The notes: generated from the letters alone by a model not told the origin. A stretch of 64,000 bases of DNA from JBAZJN01 sp041651295 (GCA_041651295.1 JBAZJN010000004.1:1-64000); one strand, 5' to 3'; positions 49,302 to 58,267 are shown, numbered from the stretch's first letter. Translations and numbers: made by a program.

Positions 49302-50147
49302 ATGACAATCGAAAAAGAAAAACTAACAGTAACAATAAAAAAGGATCTTTTTAAAAAGATCGATGGAATCATTGACGGAAAAAAAATCCGCAACCGTTCG
49401 CATGCAACCGAATTTCTAATCGAATCCGGCTTGGGGATCGGGAAAATTAAAAAAGCAATAATTTTAGTTGGCGGAGAGGGCACCAGGCTGCGCCCGTTTA
49501 CCTATGAGGTTCCTAAAGTTATGTTGCCGATCCATGGCAAGCCAATGGTTCAGCATATCATCGAACAATTGCAAGCTCATGGCGTTAACGAGATAATTTT
49601 GGCTGCGCGATATAAGGCTGAGCAAATCAAAGATTATTTTGGCGACGGTAAAAAGTTTGGACTAAAAATTTATTATGTCATTGAAAAAACTCCGCTTGGA
49701 ACAGCTGGACCACTCCGACTGGCTAAAAAATTCCTGAATGAATCCTTTTATATTGTTTGGGGCGATATTCTTTCACATCTCGATTTGACCGACTTTGCTA
49801 GTTTTCATCGAGAACACGGAGGTTTGGCGACAGTTGCTCTAACAACTGTGTCTGACCCTTCTCGTTACGGAGTGGCGATGTTAAACGGCAACAAAGTTAT
49901 CGGTTTTATTGAAAAACCAAAAAAGGAAAATGCGCCGAGTAATTTAATAAATTCCGGCATAGCAATTATGGAACCCGAAATTATTGATAAATATGTCCCC
50001 AAAACTGGCAAAACGATGGTTGAGTACGACATTTATCCGAAATTAGCCGCCGAAGGAAAGTTGTACGGCTATCCGTTTCAGGGCCAATGGTTTGATACCG
50101 GGACTCACGAAGCCTATGAAAAAGCGATTAAAGAGTGGAAAAGCTAA
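49302..50147 (+). CDS. Sugar nucleotidyltransferase with N-terminal ribbon-helix-helix domain
   Basis: 281 residues. Residues 5-45 (KLTVTIKKDLFKKIDGIID...NRSHATEFLIESGL) have the strand-helix-helix pattern of a ribbon-helix-helix DNA-binding domain. Residues 50-281 are an NTP-transferase like GlmU/RfbA/ManC: ILVGGEGTRLRPFTYEVPKVMLP, TPLGTAGPL, VVWGDILSHLD-like (YIVWGDILSH), GQWFDTGTHEAY. The enzyme would make a nucleotide-activated sugar, perhaps for the surface layer. The fusion could give a DNA-binding enzyme or only a dimerisation module. Ends at a strong terminator. Confidence 0.88.
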   Translation: MTIEKEKLTVTIKKDLFKKIDGIIDGKKIRNRSHATEFLIESGLGIGKIKKAIILVGGEGTRLRPFTYEVPKVMLPIHGKPMVQHIIEQLQAHGVNEIILAARYKAEQIKDYFGDGKKFGLKIYYVIEKTPLGTAGPLRLAKKFLNESFYIVWGDILSHLDLTDFASFHREHGGLATVALTTVSDPSRYGVAMLNGNKVIGFIEKPKKENAPSNLINSGIAIMEPEIIDKYVPKTGKTMVEYDIYPKLAAEGKLYGYPFQGQWFDTGTHEAYEKAIKEWKS

Positions 50148-50160
50148 AAGTTAAGCAATA

Positions 50161-50190
50161 AAAAAATACCGCTAGAAGCGGTATTTTTTT
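50161..50190 (+). terminator. Terminator of the nucleotidyltransferase gene
   Basis: AAAAAATACCGC (50161-50172), loop TAGAA, GCGGTATTTTTTT (50178-50190). Ideal Rho-independent structure, also usable in reverse. Confidence 0.85.
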
Positions 50191-50311
50191 ATGAACCTAG
50201 TATTTATCTAGTTGTACTAATTGCTAAACCAAGTTTGGCTGTTGGTTGATTTGTTTCATCCATATTACTATTAATTTTCCATCAATATCGCTTAAGAGCA
50301 AATAGAAAACA

Positions 50312-50442
50312 CCCGAATCCGAAAACCCAATCTCAATTTCTGTCATGCTGAATTTATTTCAGCATCTTGATCCTGTATAGATAGTATTTTGAGATTCTGA
50401 AACGAGTTCAGAATGACATTATGGGAGGTTTTCGGATTCAGG
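50312..50442. repeat. MITE-like element with terminal inverted repeats
   Basis: CCCGAATCCGAAAACC at the left end (from 50312) and GGTTTTCGGATTCAGG at the right (50427-50442) are complementary over about 13-15 bases and enclose a REP-like double hairpin. No ORF lies within the 131 bases. It fills most of the 355-base gap between the nucleotidyltransferase and orphan gene D; the left part of the gap (50191-50311) holds nothing I can identify. Confidence 0.5.
50342..50417. repeat. REP-like double-hairpin element 2
   Basis: Ends GTCAT/ATGAC; hairpins TGCTGAA-TTTA-TTCAGCA and TTCTGAA-ACGAG-TTCAGAA. Second of three members in the window. Confidence 0.75.
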
Positions 50443-50452
50443 CGAAAAATAT

Positions 50453-50481
50453 TTGAAAAATAAACAAAAGTGTGATATAAA
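50453..50481 (+). promoter_or_regulatory. Promoter of orphan gene D
   Basis: TTGAAA (50453-50458), 17-base spacer ending in TGA, TATAAA (50476-50481). The stretch GTGATATAAAA is identical to the -10 region of orphan gene E. Confidence 0.7.
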
Positions 50482-50503
50482 ATAGGCAGTCAGGAGGTAC
50501 TGT

Positions 50504-50698
50504 ATGTCTGATTTCATCCATCGGCCAAACATTACGCCAGTCGTCACTCCAGCAGTCAATCTGGCCCATCAGACCGCGTGGTTCTTTGAGCGCGTGCCGT
50601 ACTGGCGGCTGTCCGGAACTCTGGGCAACCTAGTCATCCCCGCAAGCAGCGGGGGCAAAACCGGTCCGGTGCACTTCGTCACCTATTTCGGCTTCTAG
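50504..50698 (+). CDS. GC-rich orphan protein D
   Basis: 64 residues, no family recognised; middle is rich in Trp, Pro and Val, end is SSGGKTGPVHFVTYFGF. AGGAGGT lies five bases before the ATG. It has a near-ideal promoter and a Rho-independent terminator, so it is an independent gene. Codon use is visibly richer in G and C than in tig next to it. Function unknown. Confidence 0.7.
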   Translation: MSDFIHRPNITPVVTPAVNLAHQTAWFFERVPYWRLSGTLGNLVIPASSGGKTGPVHFVTYFGF

Positions 50699-50724
50699 CC
50701 GAGCCAACGGACATCTGACCCACG

Positions 50725-50750
50725 CGCGAGATAGCATCCTCGCGTTTTTT
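50725..50750 (+). terminator. Terminator of orphan gene D
   Basis: CGCGAG (50725-50730) pairs with CTCGCG (50739-50744), then six T. Confidence 0.8.
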
Positions 50751-50788
50751 CTTTTCAAGAGTGATTTTTTTTGCTAAGATGATACTGC

Positions 50789-50794
50789 TATAAA
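50789..50794 (+). promoter_or_regulatory. Extended -10 box of tig
   Basis: TGCTATAAA with TATAAA at 50789-50794; the -35 position is a T-run only. Fourteen bases separate the box from the ATG, so the leader is very short. Confidence 0.45.
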
Positions 50795-50808
50795 TAATCA
50801 GGACATAT

Positions 50809-52008
50809 ATGAAAGTCAAAAAAGAAGATCTAAAAAAGGGAAAAATCAAATTAAACATTACTGTTGAAGCACCGGGACTCTTAGTTTACAATCGGACAGC
50901 TTATCAAGACTTGACTAAAGATGTAAAAATCGCCGGCTTCCGCCCGGGCAAAGCGCCGAGAAAGTTAGCCGAAGAAACAGTTGGGGCAGGAAGGTTGGCA
51001 TCGGAGGCACTGGATAAAACTATTCAAAAAGAATATTACTTAGCCTTGCAACAGGAAAATCTGATTCCGGTTACTCCACCCAAAATCACTATTTCTCAGT
51101 ATCCGAATTGGGGATTGGAATTGGATGAAATTGAATCAAGCCTAATTTTCGAAGCCGAATTTGAAGTTATGCCAGAGGTTAAACTTTCGGATTATTCCAA
51201 AGTTAAAATTAGTAAAAAGGAGCAAAAGAAAGCGCAGGAGGATGACGTTGAGAAAATTTTGCTTCATTTGAGAAAACAAAAGGCAACTTTTAAAGAGGTA
51301 GATAGAGGCGCCAAAATTGGTGATCGAGCAGAAATATCCTACGAAGGTTTTTTAGATAAGGTCAAAAAAGATTCGATGTCGGCAAAAAATCACCCGGTAG
51401 TTTTGGGCGAAAAAACCTTAATTCCCGGATTTGAAGAAGAAATCGTCGGCATGAAAAAAGCAGAGGAAAAAAAATTTGAAATTTCATTTCCAAAAGATTA
51501 TCACGCAAAAGAATTTGCCGGTCGAAAAGCTGAATTTCAAGTAAAGTTAATTGATCTGAAAGAAATAGGATTGCCTGAATTAAATAATCAATTCGCAGAA
51601 AATTTCGGCCACAAAAAAGTTGTCGATCTAAAGGCGGCTATTAAAAAGAGTCTAAAAGATGAAATCGAGGTCAAAGAGAAACAAGAGCTAGAGTCGGAGG
51701 TAATTGATAAAGTTTTACCACATCTCAAGGTTGAAATTCCTGAGGGCCTGATTGAACAAGAAGTCGATCGAATCATCGCCGATATGTCGAAACAGGTTGA
51801 AAGCCGCGGTTTGCAACTGGAGAAATATTTGGAAAGCATTAAGAAAACATTGCCGGAAATCCGCAAGGATTTAAAACCACAAGCCGAGAAAAATATCCGC
51901 ATCGGTTTTCTACTAGGTAAAATAATTGAAGAACAGAAGTATGATCCCAATGATCCAGAATCGGGGAGAAAAGCATTGGATCACATTATCAAGCAAGTGA
52001 CAAGTTAA
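50809..52008 (+). CDS. tig: Trigger factor
   Basis: Ribosome-bound chaperone. 399 residues: N-terminal ribosome-binding domain with GFRPGKAPRKLAEE (the conserved contact to L23), FKBP-type isomerase domain (about 150-235) and a long helical C-terminal domain. Slightly shorter than the typical 430. It precedes, after two genes, clpP, its frequent neighbour; a REP-like element follows its stop. Confidence 0.96.
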   Translation: MKVKKEDLKKGKIKLNITVEAPGLLVYNRTAYQDLTKDVKIAGFRPGKAPRKLAEETVGAGRLASEALDKTIQKEYYLALQQENLIPVTPPKITISQYPNWGLELDEIESSLIFEAEFEVMPEVKLSDYSKVKISKKEQKKAQEDDVEKILLHLRKQKATFKEVDRGAKIGDRAEISYEGFLDKVKKDSMSAKNHPVVLGEKTLIPGFEEEIVGMKKAEEKKFEISFPKDYHAKEFAGRKAEFQVKLIDLKEIGLPELNNQFAENFGHKKVVDLKAAIKKSLKDEIEVKEKQELESEVIDKVLPHLKVEIPEGLIEQEVDRIIADMSKQVESRGLQLEKYLESIKKTLPEIRKDLKPQAEKNIRIGFLLGKIIEEQKYDPNDPESGRKALDHIIKQVTS

Positions 52009-52012
52009 ACTA

Positions 52013-52076
52013 GTCATCCTGAACTTGATTCAGGATCCATTTCATGATTAAGATTCCGGATCAAGTCCGGAATGAC
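52013..52076. repeat. REP-like double-hairpin element 3
   Basis: Ends GTCAT/ATGAC; hairpins TCCTGAA-CTTGA-TTCAGGA and TTCCGGA-TCAAG-TCCGGAA. Lies between tig and the MFS gene. Confidence 0.8.
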
Positions 52077-52087
52077 GGTTAGTTACT

Positions 52088-53320
52088 GTGGGTTCAAGCT
52101 TCTCACAAATTCTCAAAGAGCGGGATTTTTCTCGCATTTGGACTTCGCAACTTTTGTCGCAGATTTTTTCCAATATGCTGACGTATGCTCTAATGCTGCA
52201 TATTTATGATCTGACAAAAAGTTTGACTACAATCTCTTTGGTCATGATTGCTACAACGCTTCCATCAATCATATTTGGACCGTTTTCCGGTGTTCTAACT
52301 GACAGGGTTAGATATAAAAAAGTTCTTATCTACACCAACTTATTACGCTTTTTGGTCGCTTTACTCTTAATCCCGGCGGCCCACAACACTCTGGCGATTT
52401 TAGAAATAATATTCGTTATGGCAACAATCGGCCAATTTTTTGCTCCGGCTGAAATGTCATCGATCCCTCTGATTGTCAAAAAAGATCAGATCACTGTGGC
52501 CAATTCAATCTATATGACGACTCTTTATGGGTCACTCATTATCGGTTACGGTTTAGCCGGACCGATCCTTACTCTTGTTGGTTCCAGCTGGCTTTTTATC
52601 ATGATTTCGCTGGCTTATCTAGTTTCAGCCCTAGCCGTTAGCTCGATGTCCAACTATGATCTGAAAGAAGATTATAAAAAACTGGACGTTTTTAATTTGG
52701 CAAGAAATATTAATTCTATCTGGACTGCAACGAAAGAGGGCCTCGATTACATCAGAAAAGAGAGTCTAATTTTTGTCCCAATGGTTCGCTTGGCGATCGG
52801 TTGGGCAATGTTGGGATCATTCATCGTAATTCTGCCGGGATTTGCCGAAAAAACTATTGGCATTGATGCAAAATTATCGGGCGTGACTTTGATAGCACCG
52901 GCCGGAATCGGGATGTTAATCGCGGCACTTCTGCTTGAGAAAAATAAATTATGGGTGAAAAAGAAAGTCACTACCTGGGGATTTGTAATCTGCGGTTTTG
53001 CGCTCTTGGTTTTGTCGCTTTTTAATATATACGCTGCCCTAAAATTCTCGGTCATGATTGCAATAATTTTAATGATTATTATGGGCATGGCCGCGGCGTT
53101 TGTCTATATTTCATCGCAAACATTATTACATCTAAACTCATCGGTGGGGATGAGGGGCCGGGTTTTTGGTGTCTCGGCCATGCTAATTAATTTGGCAATG
53201 GGATTGCCGGCACTCTTTATTGGTGGAGTGGCCGATTTAACTTCTCCAGTTTTTACAATGATACTTTTGTCTCTAGTTATACTAATTTACTCGGCATCAT
53301 TACTTTTTGATGATGACTGA
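52088..53320 (+). CDS. MFS permease
   Basis: 410 residues with about twelve helices. The conserved loop between helices 2 and 3 is GPFSGVLTDRVRYKK, and the second half has a matching pattern; overall it looks like the MdtH/EntS-type drug or metabolite exporters. The substrate is unknown. Start is GTG 52088, with no ATG upstream; no ribosome site is clear, and a promoter was not found. It ends just before the clpP promoter. Confidence 0.88.
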   Translation: MGSSFSQILKERDFSRIWTSQLLSQIFSNMLTYALMLHIYDLTKSLTTISLVMIATTLPSIIFGPFSGVLTDRVRYKKVLIYTNLLRFLVALLLIPAAHNTLAILEIIFVMATIGQFFAPAEMSSIPLIVKKDQITVANSIYMTTLYGSLIIGYGLAGPILTLVGSSWLFIMISLAYLVSALAVSSMSNYDLKEDYKKLDVFNLARNINSIWTATKEGLDYIRKESLIFVPMVRLAIGWAMLGSFIVILPGFAEKTIGIDAKLSGVTLIAPAGIGMLIAALLLEKNKLWVKKKVTTWGFVICGFALLVLSLFNIYAALKFSVMIAIILMIIMGMAAAFVYISSQTLLHLNSSVGMRGRVFGVSAMLINLAMGLPALFIGGVADLTSPVFTMILLSLVILIYSASLLFDDD

Positions 53321-53322
53321 TA

Positions 53323-53352
53323 TTGACAATAATGTAAAGCTTGCTTTACAAT
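53323..53352 (+). promoter_or_regulatory. clpP promoter with an internal palindromic operator
   Basis: TTGACA (53323-53328), 18-base spacer, TACAAT (53347-53352). Within it GTAAAGC-TT-GCTTTAC (53334-53349) is a perfect 7-base inverted repeat that overlaps the -10 box, placed where a repressor would block RNA polymerase. It does not match CIRCE or CtsR sites. Confidence 0.6.
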
Positions 53353-53377
53353 GATCTCAATAAATAAGGAGTTTTTT

Positions 53378-53968
53378 ATGAGCTATTTAGTTCCAACTGT
53401 TATAGAAAAATCTCAATTTGGTGAACGGGCCTACGATATTTATTCAAGGCTCCTGAAAGACCGGATAATTTTTCTTGGCGGACCGATTGATGACGGCGTT
53501 GCCAACACAATTATCGCTCAACTTTTGTTTCTTGAATCCGAAGATGCGAAAAAAGACATCAGCATGTATATAAACTCTCCCGGCGGTTCCGTGACATCAA
53601 CTTTGGCAATTATTGATACGATGAATCACATCAAATCGGATGTTTCTACAGTTTGTGTTGGTATGGCTGCGTCCGGTGGGGCCTGGGTTTTATCCGCCGG
53701 TGAAAAAGGTAAGCGCTTCGCTTTGCCAAATGCCGATATTATGATTCACCAACCCTTAGGTGGTACCGAAGGTCAGGCGTCAGACATTGCTATTACAGCC
53801 GAGCACATTCTCAAGACCAAAAAAAATCTCGTCCGGATAATGGCCAAAAATACTGGAAAAAGCGAATCCCAAATTGAGAAAGACCTTGACCGTGATTTTT
53901 ACATGTCTTCAGATGAAGCGAAAAAATATGGCATTATCGACAAAGTAATTAGTAAAAAGACTCTCTAA
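53378..53968 (+). CDS. clpP: ATP-dependent Clp protease proteolytic subunit
   Basis: Barrel-forming serine protease that degrades proteins with ClpX or ClpC/A. 196 residues from ATG 53378 (AAGGAG seven bases before); a longer reading from 53351 begins within the promoter. Ser in GMAASGGAW (near 97), His in MIHQPLGG (near 123) and Asp in DRDFYMS. GMAASGGAW replaces the usual AASMGA form but keeps the nucleophile. Its stop overlaps the next start (TAATG). Confidence 0.96.
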   Translation: MSYLVPTVIEKSQFGERAYDIYSRLLKDRIIFLGGPIDDGVANTIIAQLLFLESEDAKKDISMYINSPGGSVTSTLAIIDTMNHIKSDVSTVCVGMAASGGAWVLSAGEKGKRFALPNADIMIHQPLGGTEGQASDIAITAEHILKTKKNLVRIMAKNTGKSESQIEKDLDRDFYMSSDEAKKYGIIDKVISKKTL

Positions 53969-55110
53969 TGGCGATTGACGAACGGACAAAAAAATTAGCC
54001 AAATTAGTCGTCAACTATTTTCTAAAAATTAAACATGACAGTAATGTAATAATTTCCGGCTCGACCGAAGCGTCAGATTTTATTACTGCGCTCTATAAAG
54101 AAGTCATTGAGGTCGGCGCTCATCCGATTACCCGAATTTCTCTGCCGGGACTTGGACCGATTTTCTACAAATATGCTAAAGAACATCACATAAAAAAATT
54201 TCCTGACATTTTCGAATATACTGTCAAACACGCCCAGTATTATATCGGAATTGAAACGGACACAAATACCAGGGAGATGACCAATGTCGATCCGGAAAAA
54301 ATCCGCAATCGCTCCATCGTTACTCATCCAATATCTGATTATGTTTGCAATGCCAAAGACAAAATCCGTAGGGCGACAGTCGGATATCCCTGTCTGGCAC
54401 TGGCTCAAGAAGCAGAAATGTCGTTAGATGAATTCGAAGACTTTGTTTTTGGGGCAATGTTGCAGGATTGGGATAAAGTAGGCAGTGATATCAAAAAGGT
54501 TTTGAAAAAATTCCGCAAAGGCAAGCACGTGTATTTGCTAGGCGAGAATGTTGATTTGCAATTTGACATTCATGGCGAAAAAGCACTGGATGATCTAGAA
54601 GGTGATAATATCCCGTGCGGCGAAGTATTTATGGCGCCGGTTCGAGATTCGGCAGAAGGCTGGATTAAATTCGACTATCCGGCGATTGAGACCGGGAAAG
54701 AAGTTCCGGACATTCGTTTGGAATTTAAAAAAGGCAAAGTCGTTAAATACTACGCATCAAAAAATGAAGACTTTCTGGCCAAAATGTTAGAAACCGATAA
54801 AAATTCATCATACTTGGGCGAATTTGGCATTGGCTTAAATCCAAAAATTAAAAAATTTACGAAAAATTTACTATTCGACGAAAAAATAATCGGTACCATT
54901 CACTTAGCTCTCGGTATGGCTTATAAAGACAGCGGCGGTGGCAACGACAGCGCACTGCATTGGGACATTGTAAAAGATATGCGAAAGGCAAAAATTATCC
55001 TCGACGGCAAAGTTATCCAAGAAAACGGAAGATGGGTTTGGTCGCCGTTTCATTGTTATCTGACGTCCCGCACCGCCTCGCCAGAGGCGGACTGGTGCGT
55101 GGGTGGATGA
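53968..55110 (+). CDS. M29-family aminopeptidase
   Basis: Metallo-aminopeptidase of the thermophilic (AmpS/PepS) family, 380 residues. Metal ligands typical of M29 are visible: GENVDLQFDIHG, ETGKEVPDIRL, GLNPKI and the final HLALGMAYKDSGG...SALHWDIVKDM. The last ~22 residues, SPFHCYLTSRTASPEADWCVGG, lie beyond the normal end and come from a palindromic repeat (55068-55098), so the gene has been extended. Translationally coupled to clpP; together they degrade proteins to peptides and amino acids. Confidence 0.92.
   Translation: MAIDERTKKLAKLVVNYFLKIKHDSNVIISGSTEASDFITALYKEVIEVGAHPITRISLPGLGPIFYKYAKEHHIKKFPDIFEYTVKHAQYYIGIETDTNTREMTNVDPEKIRNRSIVTHPISDYVCNAKDKIRRATVGYPCLALAQEAEMSLDEFEDFVFGAMLQDWDKVGSDIKKVLKKFRKGKHVYLLGENVDLQFDIHGEKALDDLEGDNIPCGEVFMAPVRDSAEGWIKFDYPAIETGKEVPDIRLEFKKGKVVKYYASKNEDFLAKMLETDKNSSYLGEFGIGLNPKIKKFTKNLLFDEKIIGTIHLALGMAYKDSGGGNDSALHWDIVKDMRKAKIILDGKVIQENGRWVWSPFHCYLTSRTASPEADWCVGG
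55068..55098. repeat. Palindromic repeat fused to the aminopeptidase 3' end
   Basis: CGCACCGCCTC-GCCA-GAGGCGGACTGGTGCG folds as a hairpin (arms CGCACC/GGTGCG and GCCTC/GAGGC). It supplies the extra C-terminal codons of the aminopeptidase. Confidence 0.55.
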
Positions 55111-55115
55111 TCTAT

Positions 55116-55143
55116 AAAAAGCGGCAGCCGCTGACGGCTGCCG
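55116..55143 (-). terminator. Terminator of orphan gene F
   Basis: CGGCAGCCG (55122-55130) pairs with CGGCTGCCG (55135-55143) around CTGA; on the minus strand a run of five T follows (55116-55120). Confidence 0.75.
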
Positions 55144-55165
55144 AGGTTTGGCTCTTGCTGGAGCG

Positions 55166-55405
55166 CTAGAACTCAAAGAGCGGTTCCATGCCGATTGGGG
55201 CTGTATGCTCCTCAGTGAGTTGACTATCTTCGGGGACGTTCGGATAGAACTGATGCCCCCTGTGGAACAGACCATACTGGCATGCGACCTTGGGCTTATC
55301 AACTGCGTCCGATGATGGCAGTCTCATCACTTTCCCGGACCTGACTTCTTTCACTCGACTTGTGAGTGGGCGCTTAGGGCCAATCTGCCTGAATATGTTG
55401 ACCAC
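55166..55405 (-). CDS. GC-rich orphan protein F
   Basis: 79 residues, no family recognised; contains one Cys and several His, with PIGMEPLFEF at the end. Start GTG 55405 is the only reasonable one: TACTAT lies six bases before it on the minus strand, giving a leaderless message, while AAGGGG directly abuts the GTG. A strong terminator follows the stop. It is richer in G+C than its neighbours and converges on the clpP-aminopeptidase operon. Function unknown; existence rather than frame is the safer claim. Confidence 0.55.
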   Translation of the reverse strand: MVNIFRQIGPKRPLTSRVKEVRSGKVMRLPSSDAVDKPKVACQYGLFHRGHQFYPNVPEDSQLTEEHTAPIGMEPLFEF

Positions 55406-55496
55406 CCCTTGATAGTATCTCTGTCTATATAATAACTCCTAAAATTAACAAAAGTTAGCTGAAAAAATCGCAAATTTTTATTCTTCGTTTATGGTG

Positions 55497-55525
55497 TTGA
55501 CAAAAAAAATTATTTCGTCTATATT
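55497..55525 (+). promoter_or_regulatory. 16S rRNA promoter
   Basis: Consensus TTGACA (55497-55502), 17-base spacer and TATATT (55520-55525). The best promoter in the window, as expected for rRNA. Confidence 0.75.
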
Positions 55526-55615
55526 TAGATCACAAAGGCTTACAACTGAATAGATTCGATCTTAGTTGCTTCAAGATTTGAAACAATCTTTGATTGTCTT
55601 TCAGTTGTGGCAAGC

Positions 55616-55626
55616 GCTCTTTAACA
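55616..55626 (+). promoter_or_regulatory. boxA antitermination signal
   Basis: GCTCTTTAACA matches the E. coli rRNA boxA core TGCTCTTTAACA. A hairpin (arms near 55540 and 55600) lies upstream in the boxB position. It overlaps the start of the processing stem. Confidence 0.7.
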
Positions 55627-55638
55627 GCTAAATAGTGG
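55621..55638 (+). other. Pre-16S processing stem, 5' arm
   Basis: TTAACAGCTAAATAGTGG is perfectly complementary to CCACTATTTAGCTGTTAA at 57306-57323; the pairing continues inward with G-U pairs and one bulge to about 30 pairs. Such stems bring the ends of pre-16S together for RNase III. Confidence 0.8.
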
Positions 55639-55769
55639 TAATTTTCGTCGTCAATTCCCGTCCTAAGAGAAATCGAGGGACGAGAGAAATTTTTTTGAAA
55701 CTTTTTGAGCTAATCAAAAACTTCAATAGCATCCAATGTTGACTATTTAGAAAACAGGAAGATGCAACA

Positions 55770-57222
<1,453 letters not shown>

Positions 57223-57305
57223 AAGGAGACAGGCCATTTAATACATGGCCCATGGTCGATCGTTCTGTCGATCGCAAGATCGATATTACGATAACGGCGA
57301 AGTTG

Positions 57306-57323
57306 CCACTATTTAGCTGTTAA
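57306..57323 (+). other. Pre-16S processing stem, 3' arm
   Basis: CCACTATTTAGCTGTTAA, exact complement of 55621-55638. Confidence 0.8.
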
Positions 57324-57378
57324 AACAGCAAGCTTATAAAGTCAAAAGTCCGTAAAGTCTATAAAGTTTACGGAATGA

Positions 57379-57429
57379 TTCGTCCAATCGTTCAGTTTAT
57401 CCTGAATGAAATGAAGGACGGATTTTTTT
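57379..57429 (+). terminator. Terminator of the 16S unit
   Basis: CGTCC (57381-57385) pairs with GGACG (57416-57420), with TTCAG/CTGAA inside, followed by seven T (57423-57429). A smaller hairpin CCGTAAA/TTTACGG precedes it. Confidence 0.7.
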
Positions 57430-57430
57430 G

Positions 57431-57459
57431 TTGTCTTTCTGCTATATATGTGATATAAA
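57431..57459 (+). promoter_or_regulatory. Promoter of orphan gene E
   Basis: TTGTCT (57431-57436), 17-base spacer ending in TGA, TATAAA (57454-57459). GTGATATAAAA is shared exactly with orphan gene D. Confidence 0.65.
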
Positions 57460-57488
57460 ACAGTTAGTCTCAATAGGGAGATGATCTG

Positions 57489-57944
57489 ATGAGAATGAAA
57501 GTGCTCGGATGGATTGAGCTGGTAGCCGTGTCGTTGTTCGTGCTGTGGCTGGCAGTTAGTGCTTGGCCGCTGGCAATTTCGCTGGGGCAGAAGTTTGCGG
57601 CTGACACTGGCGGCGAGAGCATGGTCATGATGTTGTTCGGAGCAGTAGTACTTGTGCCCATCCTCATGAGTCTTCGGATGCAGTCGAGGCTCGATGGCTA
57701 CTTGTCAGAACCGAGTGTGGTAGCTACTGGAATCGGGCTCGCGATCTTCATGACCTGGTGTGCTGCGACGCCTTGGCTTGTGGATGCATCAGAAGGTGCA
57801 GTGGTGTTGGCAGACTTGGGGATGACCATAGCAATCCTCTGCCTTGCCGCATGGCAGGTAAATGTCTGGCTCGACACCTGCTTTCTGCCAGAGCACTTCC
57901 ACGACAGCCGACGCGAACAGCGTCGCATCAGGGCCCCGGCTTAA
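57489..57944 (+). CDS. GC-rich orphan membrane protein E
   Basis: 151 residues with four predicted helices (about 7-30, 44-58, 77-96, 106-127) and a basic, Arg/His-rich C-terminal tail (HDSRREQRR). No family recognised. GGGAGATGAT precedes the ATG. It has its own promoter and terminator and a composition much richer in G and C than the surrounding DNA. Together with orphans A-D and F it makes a recurring class of foreign-looking single-gene units. Confidence 0.72.
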   Translation: MRMKVLGWIELVAVSLFVLWLAVSAWPLAISLGQKFAADTGGESMVMMLFGAVVLVPILMSLRMQSRLDGYLSEPSVVATGIGLAIFMTWCAATPWLVDASEGAVVLADLGMTIAILCLAAWQVNVWLDTCFLPEHFHDSRREQRRIRAPA

Positions 57945-57961
57945 TGTCGCGGGCATTTTTT
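57933..57961 (+). terminator. Terminator of orphan gene E
   Basis: GCCCCGGC (57933-57940) with GTCGCGGGC (57946-57954), followed by seven T. The stop codon lies inside the stem, as in orphan B. Confidence 0.7.
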
Positions 57962-57968
57962 ATTCTTG

Positions 57969-57997
57969 AAAAAAAGTTCGAATTTTGCTAACATTAA
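57969..57997 (+). promoter_or_regulatory. tRNA-Ile promoter
   Basis: A TTGAAA box just after the orphan E terminator and a TGCTAACAT extended -10 about 17 bases later, ending a few bases before the tRNA. Confidence 0.45.
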
Positions 57998-58007
57998 ATA
58001 ACGAAAT

Positions 58008-58084
58008 GCGCGTATAGCTCAGCTGGTTAGAGCGCGTCACTGATAATGACGAGGTCCATGGTTCGAGTCCATGTACGCGCACCA
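58008..58084 (+). tRNA. tRNA-Ile(GAT)
   Basis: 77 bases with encoded CCA. Acceptor GCGCGTA pairs with TACGCGC; anticodon loop CTGATAA reads GAT; T-loop GGTTCGAGTCC is standard. It lies 0.8 kb after 16S instead of in the usual 16S-23S spacer. A small CAGTT-TT-AACTG hairpin with T-run follows. Confidence 0.95.
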
Positions 58085-58267
58085 AAGAGATTTCAGTTTT
58101 AACTGGAATTTTTTATTAATAAAAATGGAATTTTTACTCTCTATCAGTTATAATTCTGCTCAACGGGCCTATAATTAAATGGTATAAACAAGTTTGTTAC
58201 GCACTGTGGTCGCTTCGCGACACTATTGGATCTTGTAATAATACGGCATCCGTCCCTCGCCTTGTCC

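Larger units (their letters stand above)
55406..55769 (+). other. 16S rRNA leader region
   Basis: A 364-base stretch without a protein gene. Left part (55406-55490) holds the orphan F start and an AT-rich stretch. The rest is the 16S promoter, a stem formed by ACAACTGAA and TTCAGTTGT-type arms (about 55540-55607), boxA, and the 5' half of the pre-16S processing stem. Confidence 0.7.

Noticed and set aside
54904..55302. 132-codon minus-strand ORF across the aminopeptidase end
   Set aside because: It crosses the orphan F terminator and overlaps conserved aminopeptidase codons.
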